Shown one piece after another: positions 35,859-43,991 of a stretch of 64,000 nt of DNA. The notes under the pieces are model-generated. The model made no database searches, was not told the origin of the DNA, and was given only the letters and a program-made list of their open reading frames with translations. Numbering within the stretch: the first letter of the stretch is position 1; every line of letters starts with the position of its first letter. Source of the DNA: Anaerolineae bacterium (lineage in GTDB: Bacteria > Chloroflexota > Anaerolineae > UBA4142 > SHND01); the NCBI GenBank assembly GCA_020851635.1, contig JADZCJ010000032.1, positions 20,238 through 84,237 on the forward strand. Direction: 5' to 3'. Both the position numbers and the translations under genes were made by a program.

Positions 35859-36839
35859 ATGCAAACCAACCTACGCGGTCGCGATTTCATTAGCGACCTT
35901 GATTTTTCCAAAGAAGAGGTCGAAACCGTCCTCGATGTGGCATGGGACTTGAAACGCAAGCGCGCGTTGAACGAATCGCACGCCTTGCTGCGCGACAAAG
36001 TGCTCGCCATGCTCTTTTTTTTCACCTCCACCCGCACGCGCGGCTCGTTCGAAGCGGGCATGGCGCAGCTCGGCGGACACGCCGCATTCATTGATTCCGA
36101 GACGACCCAGATTTCGCACGGCGACACCGCCAAGGAAATCGGCGAGATTTTCGGGCGCTATTTCGATGGCATCGCCATTCGTCAGTGCGACTGGCAGTTT
36201 GGCAACAAATATGAAAATGAGGTTGCCGCCGCTTCGCGCGTGCCGATTCTCAACATGCAGGACGACGTGTATCACCCGTTCCAGTGTCTCGCTGACCTGA
36301 TGACGATTTTCGAGAAAAAAGGACGCGACCTGCGACGCAAGAAGATGGTCGTCAGTTGGGCATACGCGGCATCCTACTCTAAACCCATCTCGGTCCCCCA
36401 GTCCTTGATTTTGCAAATGACGCGCTTTGGCATGGATGTTGTCCTCGCCCACCCGCCGGAATTCAAACTCATGCCCGATATTGTGCAGCAGGCACAGGAC
36501 AATGCGAAAAAATACGGCACGGGTTTTGAAATCGTTCACGACATGGATGAGGCGTTCAAGGAAGCCGACATTGTTTATCCCAAATCGTGGGGACCGCTCT
36601 TGACCACCACAGGCAAAGAGGATGGCAAGACGCTGATTGACAAATACAAGTCCTGGATCACCGACGCCCGCCGCATGAAACTCGCCAAACCCGATTCGAT
36701 TTATATGCACTGCCTGCCCGCCGACCGCAACCTCGAAGTGACCGACGAGGTCATAGACGGTCCGCACTCGGTCGTCTATGACGAAGCGGAAAACCGCCTC
36801 CACGCGCAAAAAGCCGTGATGGCGCTCACGATGTCGTAA
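35859..36839 (+). CDS. ygeW: YgeW-like carbamoyltransferase
   Basis: A 326-residue transcarbamoylase. The carbamoyl-phosphate loop is FFFTSTRTRGSFEAG (STRTR at 57-61), with HPFQCLADLMTI and MHCLPADRNLEV further on. The long YSKPISVPQS insertion and sequence style fit the YgeW group, but E. coli YgeW is longer (about 396), so it may be a related unnamed transcarbamoylase. Followed by carbamate kinase, it would run phosphorolysis of a carbamoyl (ureido) compound to carbamoyl phosphate and an amine. Its acceptor substrate is unknown. Confidence 0.8.
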   Translation: MQTNLRGRDFISDLDFSKEEVETVLDVAWDLKRKRALNESHALLRDKVLAMLFFFTSTRTRGSFEAGMAQLGGHAAFIDSETTQISHGDTAKEIGEIFGRYFDGIAIRQCDWQFGNKYENEVAAASRVPILNMQDDVYHPFQCLADLMTIFEKKGRDLRRKKMVVSWAYAASYSKPISVPQSLILQMTRFGMDVVLAHPPEFKLMPDIVQQAQDNAKKYGTGFEIVHDMDEAFKEADIVYPKSWGPLLTTTGKEDGKTLIDKYKSWITDARRMKLAKPDSIYMHCLPADRNLEVTDEVIDGPHSVVYDEAENRLHAQKAVMALTMS

Positions 36840-36867
36840 TCGTTTCATCCTGATTCTCGAAAGGCAC

Positions 36868-37812
36868 ATGACTATGCCCGTCGCTGTCATCGCCGTCGGC
36901 GGCAATTCGCTTATCCTTGACGAAAAACACAAGACGGTTGCGGACCAATATGCCGCAACCGTGGAAACCTCAAAACATATTGCGGGCATGCTCCAGGCGG
37001 GGTGGAATGTCGTCCTCACGCATGGGAATGGTCCACAGGTGGGCTTTATTCTCCGCCGGTCAGAGTTGGCGCTGCATGAACTTCATCCTGTCCCGCTCGA
37101 TTACTGCGGCGCGGACACGCAGGGCGCGATCGGATACATGTTTCAACGCGCCCTGCGCAATGAATTTCGCGCGCGCAAGATTACCAGGCAAGCCGCGACG
37201 ATTGTGACGCAGGTGCTGGTGGACCGGAACGACCCGGCGTTTCAAAACCCGACCAAGCCGATCGGTTCATTCATGAATGCCGAGCTCGCCGCGCGCAAAC
37301 GCGCCGAAGAGGGCTGGCAGATGGTCGAAGATGCGGGGCGCGGGTGGCGGCGCGTCGTGCCATCTCCCTTGCCCAAGGCGATTGTCGAGCGGGACGCCAT
37401 CGAGCAATTGATTCGCGCGGGCTTTGTCGTCATCTGCGCGGGGGGCGGCGGCATTCCTGTCTATCAAGCTGAAGATGGGAATCTGGTCGGTCTTGAAGCG
37501 GTGATTGACAAGGACTTTGCTGGCTCGCTTCTCGCTTCCAGCGTCAATGCCGACCTGTTTCTGATTTCGACCGCCGTCGAAAAGGTTGCGCTCAATTTCA
37601 ACAAGCCGAATCAGCAGTGGTTGGACCAACTCACCCTCGCTCAGGCAAAGGAATATCTGGCGCAAGGTCACTTTCACAAAGGTTCAATGGGTCCTAAAAT
37701 TCAAGCGGTGGTCTCTTTTCTCGAACGCGGCGGCAAGCAGGCGCTCATCACCAATCCGGAGAATTTGGAACGCGCGCTAAACGGCGAAACGGGCACACGC
37801 ATCACGCCATAA
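36868..37812 (+). CDS. arcC: Carbamate kinase
   Basis: A 314-residue carbamate kinase (ArcC/YqeA). The amino-acid kinase fold is clear: VIAVGGNSLI at the start, VVLTHGNGPQVGF, DYCGADTQGAIGYMFQRAL, FVVICAGGGGIPVY and FLISTAVEKVALNF, ending with HFHKGSMGPKIQAVVSFL. It transfers phosphate from carbamoyl phosphate to ADP, giving ATP plus carbamate, which falls apart to ammonia and CO2. Placed 28 bp after the YgeW-like gene, it makes the energy-yielding last step of this locus. AAAGG lies about 6 nt before the ATG. Confidence 0.93.
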   Translation: MTMPVAVIAVGGNSLILDEKHKTVADQYAATVETSKHIAGMLQAGWNVVLTHGNGPQVGFILRRSELALHELHPVPLDYCGADTQGAIGYMFQRALRNEFRARKITRQAATIVTQVLVDRNDPAFQNPTKPIGSFMNAELAARKRAEEGWQMVEDAGRGWRRVVPSPLPKAIVERDAIEQLIRAGFVVICAGGGGIPVYQAEDGNLVGLEAVIDKDFAGSLLASSVNADLFLISTAVEKVALNFNKPNQQWLDQLTLAQAKEYLAQGHFHKGSMGPKIQAVVSFLERGGKQALITNPENLERALNGETGTRITP

Positions 37813-37829
37813 CCCGGTCAAACTGTCCT

Positions 37830-39095
37830 ATGTTCGTCTCTCACTTGCAATGCACGATCTGTGGCAAGAGTTATCCGCCCGATGCGCTGAAATATGTTTG
37901 TCCCTTGCACGGCGATGAGGGGATTTTGGATGTGGTCTATGACTATGCCGAAATCAATCGTCATCTCTCGCCCGCGCAGATTTCTGCGTCCCGCGACACA
38001 TCCATTTGGCGGTACTGGGACCTCCTCCCATTGACCGACCGCGCAAACATTCCACCCCTGCAGGTAGGGTGGACTCCCCTCTATCATGCGCGGCATCTTG
38101 GCGCGCAGCTGGGTCTGGACAAGCTTTACTTGAAAGACGACGGGCGCAATCCCACCGCCTCGTACAAGGACCGCGCGAGCGCCGTCGTTGTCGCCAAAGC
38201 GGGCGAACTCGGCGAAAAAATTATCACGACTGCGTCGAGCGGCAATGCGGGCGCGGCATTGGCGGGCTGCGCCGCAAGCGCGCACCTCCCTTCGGTCATC
38301 TTTGTGCCCGAAACCGCGCCCACCGCCAAAGTGGCGCAGCTCCTCATCTTTGGCGCGCGCGTTTTTCTCGTGCGCGGCACCTATGACCAGGCAAGTGATT
38401 TGTGTCTCGCCGCCGCCAAGGAATTTGGCTGGTACTGCCGCAACACCGCCTACAACCCATACACCACTGAAGGCAAAAAGACCGGCGCGCTCGAAATCTG
38501 CGAACAACTCGCGTCGGCGAATTCCTGGTCTCCGGTCTCTGCCTGGTCCGCCCCTGACCGCATTTTTGTCAGCGTCGGTGACGGCAATATCATCGGCGGG
38601 GTATGGAAGGGTCTGCGCGATCTGCACGCGCTCGGCTGGATTGATAAAATGCCAAAACTGATGGGCGTGCAGGCGGAGGGCAGTGCAGCTTGTTACAATG
38701 CGTGGAAAGCGGGCGCGGATGAAATCACTCCCATTCATGCGTCCACGATCGCGGATTCGATTGATGTCGGGCTGCCGCGCGACGGACGCCGCGCCGTGCG
38801 AGCTGTGCGCGCGACAAATGGCGAATTTCTCACCGTGAGTGATGACGAGATTTTGGAGGCGATGCCGTTGTTGGCGCGCGGCGAGGCGATTTTTGCCGAA
38901 CCCGCCGCCTCTGCTGCGTATGCGGGATTGCTCAAGGCGGTGCGCGCTCAAAAAATTGACCGTGCGGAAACCGTCGTCGTGCTGTTGACGGGGAACGGGC
39001 TAAAGGATATTCGCAGTGCGGTACAAGCGGCGGGCGAGGCGCAGACGATTGATCCGACGCTTGACGCGGTGAAACGCGCAATCTCTGCCGCTTGA
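37830..39095 (+). CDS. Threonine synthase-like PLP enzyme
   Basis: A 421-residue fold-type II PLP enzyme. The N-terminus has a small Cys motif (C8, C11, C24: LQCTICGKSYPPDALKYVCP) like the rubredoxin-type knuckle of short threonine synthases. The PLP lysine is K113 in RNPTASYKDRASAVV, and TTASSGNAGAALAG and VGDGNIIGG supply cofactor loops. It may be a threonine synthase, but no homoserine kinase or other threonine gene is near; in this catabolic setting it could be a beta/gamma-eliminase. It starts 17 bp after carbamate kinase. Confidence 0.8.
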   Translation: MFVSHLQCTICGKSYPPDALKYVCPLHGDEGILDVVYDYAEINRHLSPAQISASRDTSIWRYWDLLPLTDRANIPPLQVGWTPLYHARHLGAQLGLDKLYLKDDGRNPTASYKDRASAVVVAKAGELGEKIITTASSGNAGAALAGCAASAHLPSVIFVPETAPTAKVAQLLIFGARVFLVRGTYDQASDLCLAAAKEFGWYCRNTAYNPYTTEGKKTGALEICEQLASANSWSPVSAWSAPDRIFVSVGDGNIIGGVWKGLRDLHALGWIDKMPKLMGVQAEGSAACYNAWKAGADEITPIHASTIADSIDVGLPRDGRRAVRAVRATNGEFLTVSDDEILEAMPLLARGEAIFAEPAASAAYAGLLKAVRAQKIDRAETVVVLLTGNGLKDIRSAVQAAGEAQTIDPTLDAVKRAISAA

Positions 39096-39105
39096 TTGAT
39101 GCGTT

Positions 39106-40752
39106 TTGATTGCCAAATTCGCCGGACTCGGCCCGCTTGCGGTCCTGGGACTGACGCTGGTATGGTACGCGGCGTTGGTCATTCAGTATCCAACGCGCGG
39201 CGCGATTGGCAACGATCCCGCGACCTATGTCGGGATGGCGCTCGATCTCGCCGAACGCGGCACAGTGACGCATTCTTTTGCGCTCTTTAACAATCTATCG
39301 GATACGGGTTTGAGCTGGGACGCATTTATCACTCCCGGTTATCACACCGTCCGCGAGACCGGTGCGATTGCCCCAAACTTTGCTTTTGGCTTGCCGCTCT
39401 TGCTCGCGTTCGGTTACCGGCTCTTGGGTGAATCTGCCCTCTACCGGGCGACGCCGCTGATGGGGCTGCTCGCGCTGCTCGTAACGTTTGCGCTCGCGCT
39501 CGAGTTTTGGCGTGACCTTGGACGGGCACGTCGTTATTGGGTTGGCGCGCTCGCCGCCCTGCTGCTTGCAACCTCTCCCAGACAAATCCAACTCGCGTTG
39601 GTGCCCATGTCCGATGTCCCGACACAGTTGTTTTGCGCGCTTGCAATCTGGTGCGCTCTCCGCGCCTTTCGACCATCCGACACAACTGTCCGTTGGAACA
39701 CGATCGTCTTTGCTGCCCTCTGCGGCCTCGCTCTCGGCATCGCCTACCTCATCCGTCATTCGGCGCTTGTCCTGTTCATCCCTATCAGCGTTACCGCATT
39801 GTGGAGCATCAGAGAAAAGGGTCTGCCGGTGCGACAAATCGGCATCGCGCTCTTGACCTTTGCGGTCACGATTCTCCCCGATGTCATTTACCGCGCCACA
39901 ACGCTCGGCAGCCCCTTGGCGGTCGAGAGTCCCGAGAGCGCGCAGCTCGCGTTGTCGGACGCCCCGCGCCAAATTATCCAAACTCTCGCCGCCCTGTTTT
40001 CCGTCACGGGTCCCGGTCCGGTCCTTTTGGTGCTTGTCATTGTGCTGGTGCTTTGGCGAGAAAATCAAGAACGGTTCGCCATCGTCGTTTTGACCGCATG
40101 GGTCCTCGCATTCATCCTTTTTCACGCGCCTCTGCGGCTGACGGGAGTCTTTGAAAACAGTTTGCGCTATGTATTGCCGGCATATCCTGCAATTGCACTG
40201 CTCATCGGGCGCGCGATGGTGGCGCTCTTTGACCGGGGTTGGAGCGCTCTGCGTGAATGGCGCACGGATGGACTTGGACGAAACCAACCCATACAACGGG
40301 GTTTGGCTGTGCTCGGTGCGTTGCTCGCTGCGCTCTTGTTTTTGCTCGCCATCCGCGCGGTCGCAGGTCCCGAACGCTTTGTCCTGCGTTCCTATGGCTG
40401 GATGAGCGCAGCTGCCCGCTCTGATCTTGATGCGCTCTCGCAAACCTTGCCGCAAAATGCCGTAATCGGAGTTTCCGATCAAATGGCGGGCGCGGTGATG
40501 TTGTATGTCAAACGCGATATTTTTCGTCCGGCAGCTTTTCGTAAACCCGAGGACGAATTTCCGCTTTTTCTGATCAAGCTGCGAGCCGAGGACCGCGCGG
40601 TATACTTGCTGGGTGATTGGAAATGCTCGCCTCTCGCCAATGCGAGCGAGTCCTTGCCAGAGTGGTTGGCGGAATATCCGATGTCGGATACGGGGCTTGA
40701 AATCGAGGATCTGCCGTACGAGTGCGAACAAAGAATCTATGAGATAAAATAA
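39106..40752 (+). CDS. GT-C type membrane glycosyltransferase (family 39-like)
   Basis: A 548-residue integral membrane protein with about ten hydrophobic helices. After the first helix comes GAIGNDPATYVGMALDLAERG, where an early acidic residue in the first extracytoplasmic loop matches the catalytic Asp of GT-C enzymes (PMT/ArnT type). The region LPLLLAFGYRLLGESALYRATPL and the small C-terminal soluble domain also fit. It would transfer a sugar from a lipid-linked donor to a lipid or protein outside the membrane. The TTG start at 39106 is weakly supported. It follows the PLP gene closely though function appears unrelated. Confidence 0.75.
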   Translation: MIAKFAGLGPLAVLGLTLVWYAALVIQYPTRGAIGNDPATYVGMALDLAERGTVTHSFALFNNLSDTGLSWDAFITPGYHTVRETGAIAPNFAFGLPLLLAFGYRLLGESALYRATPLMGLLALLVTFALALEFWRDLGRARRYWVGALAALLLATSPRQIQLALVPMSDVPTQLFCALAIWCALRAFRPSDTTVRWNTIVFAALCGLALGIAYLIRHSALVLFIPISVTALWSIREKGLPVRQIGIALLTFAVTILPDVIYRATTLGSPLAVESPESAQLALSDAPRQIIQTLAALFSVTGPGPVLLVLVIVLVLWRENQERFAIVVLTAWVLAFILFHAPLRLTGVFENSLRYVLPAYPAIALLIGRAMVALFDRGWSALREWRTDGLGRNQPIQRGLAVLGALLAALLFLLAIRAVAGPERFVLRSYGWMSAAARSDLDALSQTLPQNAVIGVSDQMAGAVMLYVKRDIFRPAAFRKPEDEFPLFLIKLRAEDRAVYLLGDWKCSPLANASESLPEWLAEYPMSDTGLEIEDLPYECEQRIYEIK

Positions 40753-40849
40753 AATGTCAACATAGTATCTCAGCGCTGGCTCTTACGTTCCACAACTCTC
40801 CTCCTTTGAGGTCAATATTATTCCGAATAGCTTTAACTGGCTGACACAT

Positions 40850-40913
40850 GGAAACGCGAATCCTCGCGAATTTTTGCGAATAAAGATCGAGATTCGCGCA
40901 GATTCGCGTTTCC
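40850..40913. repeat. 64-bp inverted repeat built of GCGAAT motifs
   Basis: Perfect 13-bp arms at 40850-40862 and 40901-40913 (GGAAACGCGAATC and complement). Between them GCGAA/TTCGC units recur (at about 40866, 40876, 40893), so the same motif occurs five times in two orientations. It lies in the 257-bp gap before the TatA-like fusion gene. It could be a REP-type element or an operator array. Confidence 0.6.
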
Positions 40914-41009
40914 CTCCGCGTTGTCGAGACGGAATCTATCAGCTCACTCTAGTTGCAGTAGGATTAACGTCCGAACGCTTGATTATTTGATCGAATCCAG
41001 AGGTCATAC

Positions 41010-42491
41010 ATGCTTGGTCTTGGCACACCGGAGCTCTTGATCATTATAGTGCTCGCCCTGCTCCTCTTTGGCGCGGGCGGAGTGGGCGCTGCCGCGCGCG
41101 CGCTGGGCAAAACGCGCAAGGAACTGAGCCAGCTTTCGGACGAGATCCAGGCGCCATTCAAAGAGGTCGTGACAGAGGTCCGAGATGTAACCCTTCTTGA
41201 TGCGCCTCCGCTGCAAGTTTTTGTCAGTTCCGTGATGGACCCGGAGCGCGAGGGCTTGATTGCCGAACGCGCCGCTGCCAAACAGGCGATTCAGGAAATT
41301 CGCATCACGCGTGCCTGGCGCTTTGAAGATAGTCCCGCTTCGCCGGACAGCGCGCGCTGGGTGTATTTAAAAAGGGTTGAAGAATGCGACATCTTCGTCC
41401 TTGTCCTGGGTAAAGAAATTACGCGCCCCGTGATGCGCGAATATTGGCGCGCTCGCAGGAACAAGAAACCACGTTTGGTATTTTTGAAAAAAGGGGAGCG
41501 TTCACCTGCAGCGCAAGCGTTTCTCAACCTTGTGCGAAACGAGGTGACGTACAAGGAGTTTGAGACCGCAAGGGACTTGAGCATAGAGACCTGGCGCGCG
41601 GTCGGCACGCTGCTGATCAACGCATTTCGAAAAAAACTCTCGCAAAACGATGTCGTTATCATCACTTCATTACTCGCGCAACTGCCACCCGAGAGGGTTG
41701 CCGAGGAGCGCATTCAAGTGGGAGAAACGAACGCGCCGAACAAAAGAGACAGTACAGAATTACCGTCCGTGAGGACCGGCAGAGACGGCAAGCGCATGCT
41801 TCTTGTTCCCGCCGGATGGTTTCTAATGGGCACAAGCGAAACAGATGCTATCAAGCTCCAGGCAAAGTATGGAGTATCGCGCGACTATTTTGGGCGTGAA
41901 ATGCCGCAGCATCGTGTCTACCTGGACGCGTTTTACATTGGCGAAACGCTCGTGACAAACGCAGAATACAAACGCTTTCTGGATGCCAATTCGCGCGTGG
42001 CGATTCCCGATGATTGGGACAAGACCTGGCGCACTTTTCCCGCAGGCAAAGCCGATCACCCGGTCGCATATGTCAGTTGGCAAGATATCGGCGAGTATGC
42101 CTCCTGGGTTGGAGGGCGCTTGCCCACTGAAGCAGAATGGGAAAAAGCCGCGCGTGGCACGGATGGACGCTGGTATCCATGGGGGAACACGTTCCCGGAC
42201 GAGACCCGCTGCAATTTTGATGACCCGAGTCGAGGGACAACCCCGGTTGCAAGATACGCACCGCGCGGTAACAGCCCGTACGGCGTGATGGATATGGCGG
42301 GCAATGTGTGGGAGTGGTGTGCCGATTGGTATGAGGGCGGCTATTACAAATACTCCCCCAATGAAAATCCAAAGGGACCTCTCTCCGGGAATTACCGCGT
42401 CGTTCGGGGTGGTGCGTTCTCCTTGCTACAGGGTATGTCCGCTGTGCGTCCCGCGACCTTGACGCTCCCGTCTCTCGTTACGGGCCTCTAG
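41010..42491 (+). CDS. TatA-like/DUF4062/formylglycine-generating-enzyme-like fusion, frameshifted near its end
   Basis: A 493-residue product with three parts. Residues 1-40 look like TatA/E (LGTPELLIIIVLALLLFGAG, then an amphipathic helix with ALGKTRKEL). Residues about 68-205 fit DUF4062 (LQVFVSSVMDPEREGLIAER), a nucleoside 2-deoxyribosyltransferase/TIR-like fold found in signalling proteins. Residues about 250-485 are an FGE-sulfatase/SUMF1 domain (FLMGTSETD, GGRLPTEAEWEKAARG, MDMAGNVWEWCADWYEGGYY, RVVRGGAF). Near 42435-42437 the frame shifts: in the other frame the DNA encodes VRCASRDLDAP then YGPLGFRVVVAPV ending at 42520, the expected FGE C-terminus. A single-base deletion or sequencing error is likely. 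GAGGT precedes the ATG. Confidence 0.75.
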   Translation: MLGLGTPELLIIIVLALLLFGAGGVGAAARALGKTRKELSQLSDEIQAPFKEVVTEVRDVTLLDAPPLQVFVSSVMDPEREGLIAERAAAKQAIQEIRITRAWRFEDSPASPDSARWVYLKRVEECDIFVLVLGKEITRPVMREYWRARRNKKPRLVFLKKGERSPAAQAFLNLVRNEVTYKEFETARDLSIETWRAVGTLLINAFRKKLSQNDVVIITSLLAQLPPERVAEERIQVGETNAPNKRDSTELPSVRTGRDGKRMLLVPAGWFLMGTSETDAIKLQAKYGVSRDYFGREMPQHRVYLDAFYIGETLVTNAEYKRFLDANSRVAIPDDWDKTWRTFPAGKADHPVAYVSWQDIGEYASWVGGRLPTEAEWEKAARGTDGRWYPWGNTFPDETRCNFDDPSRGTTPVARYAPRGNSPYGVMDMAGNVWEWCADWYEGGYYKYSPNENPKGPLSGNYRVVRGGAFSLLQGMSAVRPATLTLPSLVTGL

Positions 42492-42520
42492 GGTTTCGGG
42501 TGGTGGTCGCTCCTGTCTGA
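42437..42520 (+). pseudogene. Out-of-frame C-terminal end of the FGE-like domain
   Basis: Read from 42437 the sequence gives VRCASRDLDAPVSRYGPLGF followed by RVVVAP and a stop at 42518-42520. The Arg-x-Ala/Cys-x-R and GFR motifs are those that close FGE/SUMF1 domains. It is the displaced tail of the gene starting at 41010. Confidence 0.75.
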
Positions 42521-42582
42521 CTCTGAGCTCTGTCCCTCTGAACTCTGTTACTCTGAAGGGGGTCTGGGGGCAGCGCCCCCAG
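42519..42582 (+). repeat. Degenerate heptamers (NNCTCTG) followed by a GC-rich hairpin
   Basis: CTCTG recurs about every 7 bp at 42519-42556. A perfect 8-bp hairpin follows: 42564-42571 pairs with 42575-42582 (CTGGGGGC around AGC). No T-run follows. The gene at 42618 starts 35 nt later. Confidence 0.55.
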
Positions 42583-42617
42583 CGCGAAAAATTTACACGT
42601 TTTGAACGAGGAATCAA

Positions 42618-43991
42618 ATGTCCATCATTCTCGGTCCCACCTTTCAAGAAATGCTCCACCCGCAGACGATTGCGCCCGACACCCGCGCTCGCGCGCTGCA
42701 AATGAAAACGCAAGACCCGCTCGATCCCATTAACCTGTTCAACATCACCTGGCGCGATGCAAATAATGACATCTTTTATTTTGTCATGCCTCGAGCGCTC
42801 ACGGGCGTTGATGCCAATATTGTGGTCCTCTATGGCAAAGAATTCCCGACGGGCGCGCACAAAGTCGGCGCCGCATACTCGGTCCTTGTCGAAAAGGAAC
42901 TCTTTGGCGAGGTGGACCCGAGCCAACACACGCTCGTCTGGCCCTCGACGGGCAATTACGGCATCGGCGGCGCGTGGGTCGGCTGTCGCATGGGTTTCGA
43001 CGCGATCGTCGTTCTTCCCGAAGGCATGAGCGCGGAACGGTTCCAGCGCATCGAGTCGTATGGGGCGCGAGTCATCAAGACGGTCGGTTCCGAGTCCAAC
43101 GTCAAGGAAATCTATGACAAGACCCACGAACTCGCCCTCCGGCCCAACGTTCGCATCCTCAACCAGTTCAGCGAAATGGGCAACTATCGCTTTCATTATC
43201 ACGTGACGGGCAATACCATCGTCGAGCTGGCGCAAGAATTGAAAACGCGCGGCATCGGCACGGGGTCGGTTTCGGCATTTTGTTCCGCGATGGGGAGCGC
43301 GGGCACGATTGCGGCGGGAGACCGGCTCAAGAAGGTGTTTGGGACAAAGATTATCGGGCTTGAGCCGGTCCAATGCCCCACGTTGTTCAACAACGGCTAT
43401 GGCACTCACGACATTCAAGGCATCGGCGACAAACACGTCACCTGGATTCATAACGTCATGAATCAGGATGCCATCATGTGCATTGACGACATTGAATGTA
43501 AAAAAGGGCTGCAGCTGCTGAGCGAAGAAGCGGGGATGGAAACCTTGCACAAGCGTTTTGGCGTCCCGCAGCCCGACGTGGAAATGATGTCGGATTTGTT
43601 TGGCATCAGCGGCATTTGCAACGTGCTAGGAGCGATCAAGACCGCCAAATTTTATGGCATGAACTCTCGCGACACCATTGTGACCATCGCGACCGACGCC
43701 CTCGATCGCTATTATTCCGTCATGGCAGAAATGACGCGAACATACGGTCCGATGGACGAAGCGGAATCTGTTGCCCGCGCCCACATCTTTCTCGACCAAA
43801 AGACCGATTGGGTCAAAGAAGGCACGGTGGATGCGCGCAAACAGTGGCATAACCTCAAATACTACACCTGGATCGAACAACAGGGCAAGACTGTGGATGA
43901 ATTGAACGCGCAGCTCGATCCCGAATGGTGGATTGGACATCAGGAACGCGTGAGCGAAATTGATGCAAAACTCGCCGCCGCGCGCAAATAG
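42618..43991 (+). CDS. PLP-dependent threonine synthase/cysteine synthase-like enzyme
   Basis: A 457-residue fold-type II PLP enzyme. The probable Schiff-base lysine is K82 in GKEFPTGAHKVGAAYSVL; WPSTGNYGIGGAWVGCRMGF is the asparagine loop and AMGSAGTIAAGDRLKKVFG a glycine-rich phosphate loop. The N-terminal region and the Trp-rich C-terminus (WHNLKYYTWIEQQG) are unlike those of classic CysK or ThrC, and I do not know its substrate. It is the third PLP enzyme in this locus. AACGAGG is upstream of the ATG. Its 3' end overlaps the next gene by 29 bp. Confidence 0.75.
   Translation: MSIILGPTFQEMLHPQTIAPDTRARALQMKTQDPLDPINLFNITWRDANNDIFYFVMPRALTGVDANIVVLYGKEFPTGAHKVGAAYSVLVEKELFGEVDPSQHTLVWPSTGNYGIGGAWVGCRMGFDAIVVLPEGMSAERFQRIESYGARVIKTVGSESNVKEIYDKTHELALRPNVRILNQFSEMGNYRFHYHVTGNTIVELAQELKTRGIGTGSVSAFCSAMGSAGTIAAGDRLKKVFGTKIIGLEPVQCPTLFNNGYGTHDIQGIGDKHVTWIHNVMNQDAIMCIDDIECKKGLQLLSEEAGMETLHKRFGVPQPDVEMMSDLFGISGICNVLGAIKTAKFYGMNSRDTIVTIATDALDRYYSVMAEMTRTYGPMDEAESVARAHIFLDQKTDWVKEGTVDARKQWHNLKYYTWIEQQGKTVDELNAQLDPEWWIGHQERVSEIDAKLAAARK

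Noticed and set aside
39295..40731. A 478-codon minus-strand open frame opposite the GT-C glycosyltransferase
   Set aside because: Its product is an Arg/Gln/Glu-rich low-complexity chain with no domain, while the plus strand has clear membrane helices. Treated as a shadow frame; the same reasoning applies to 2058-3185 and 5461-6720.
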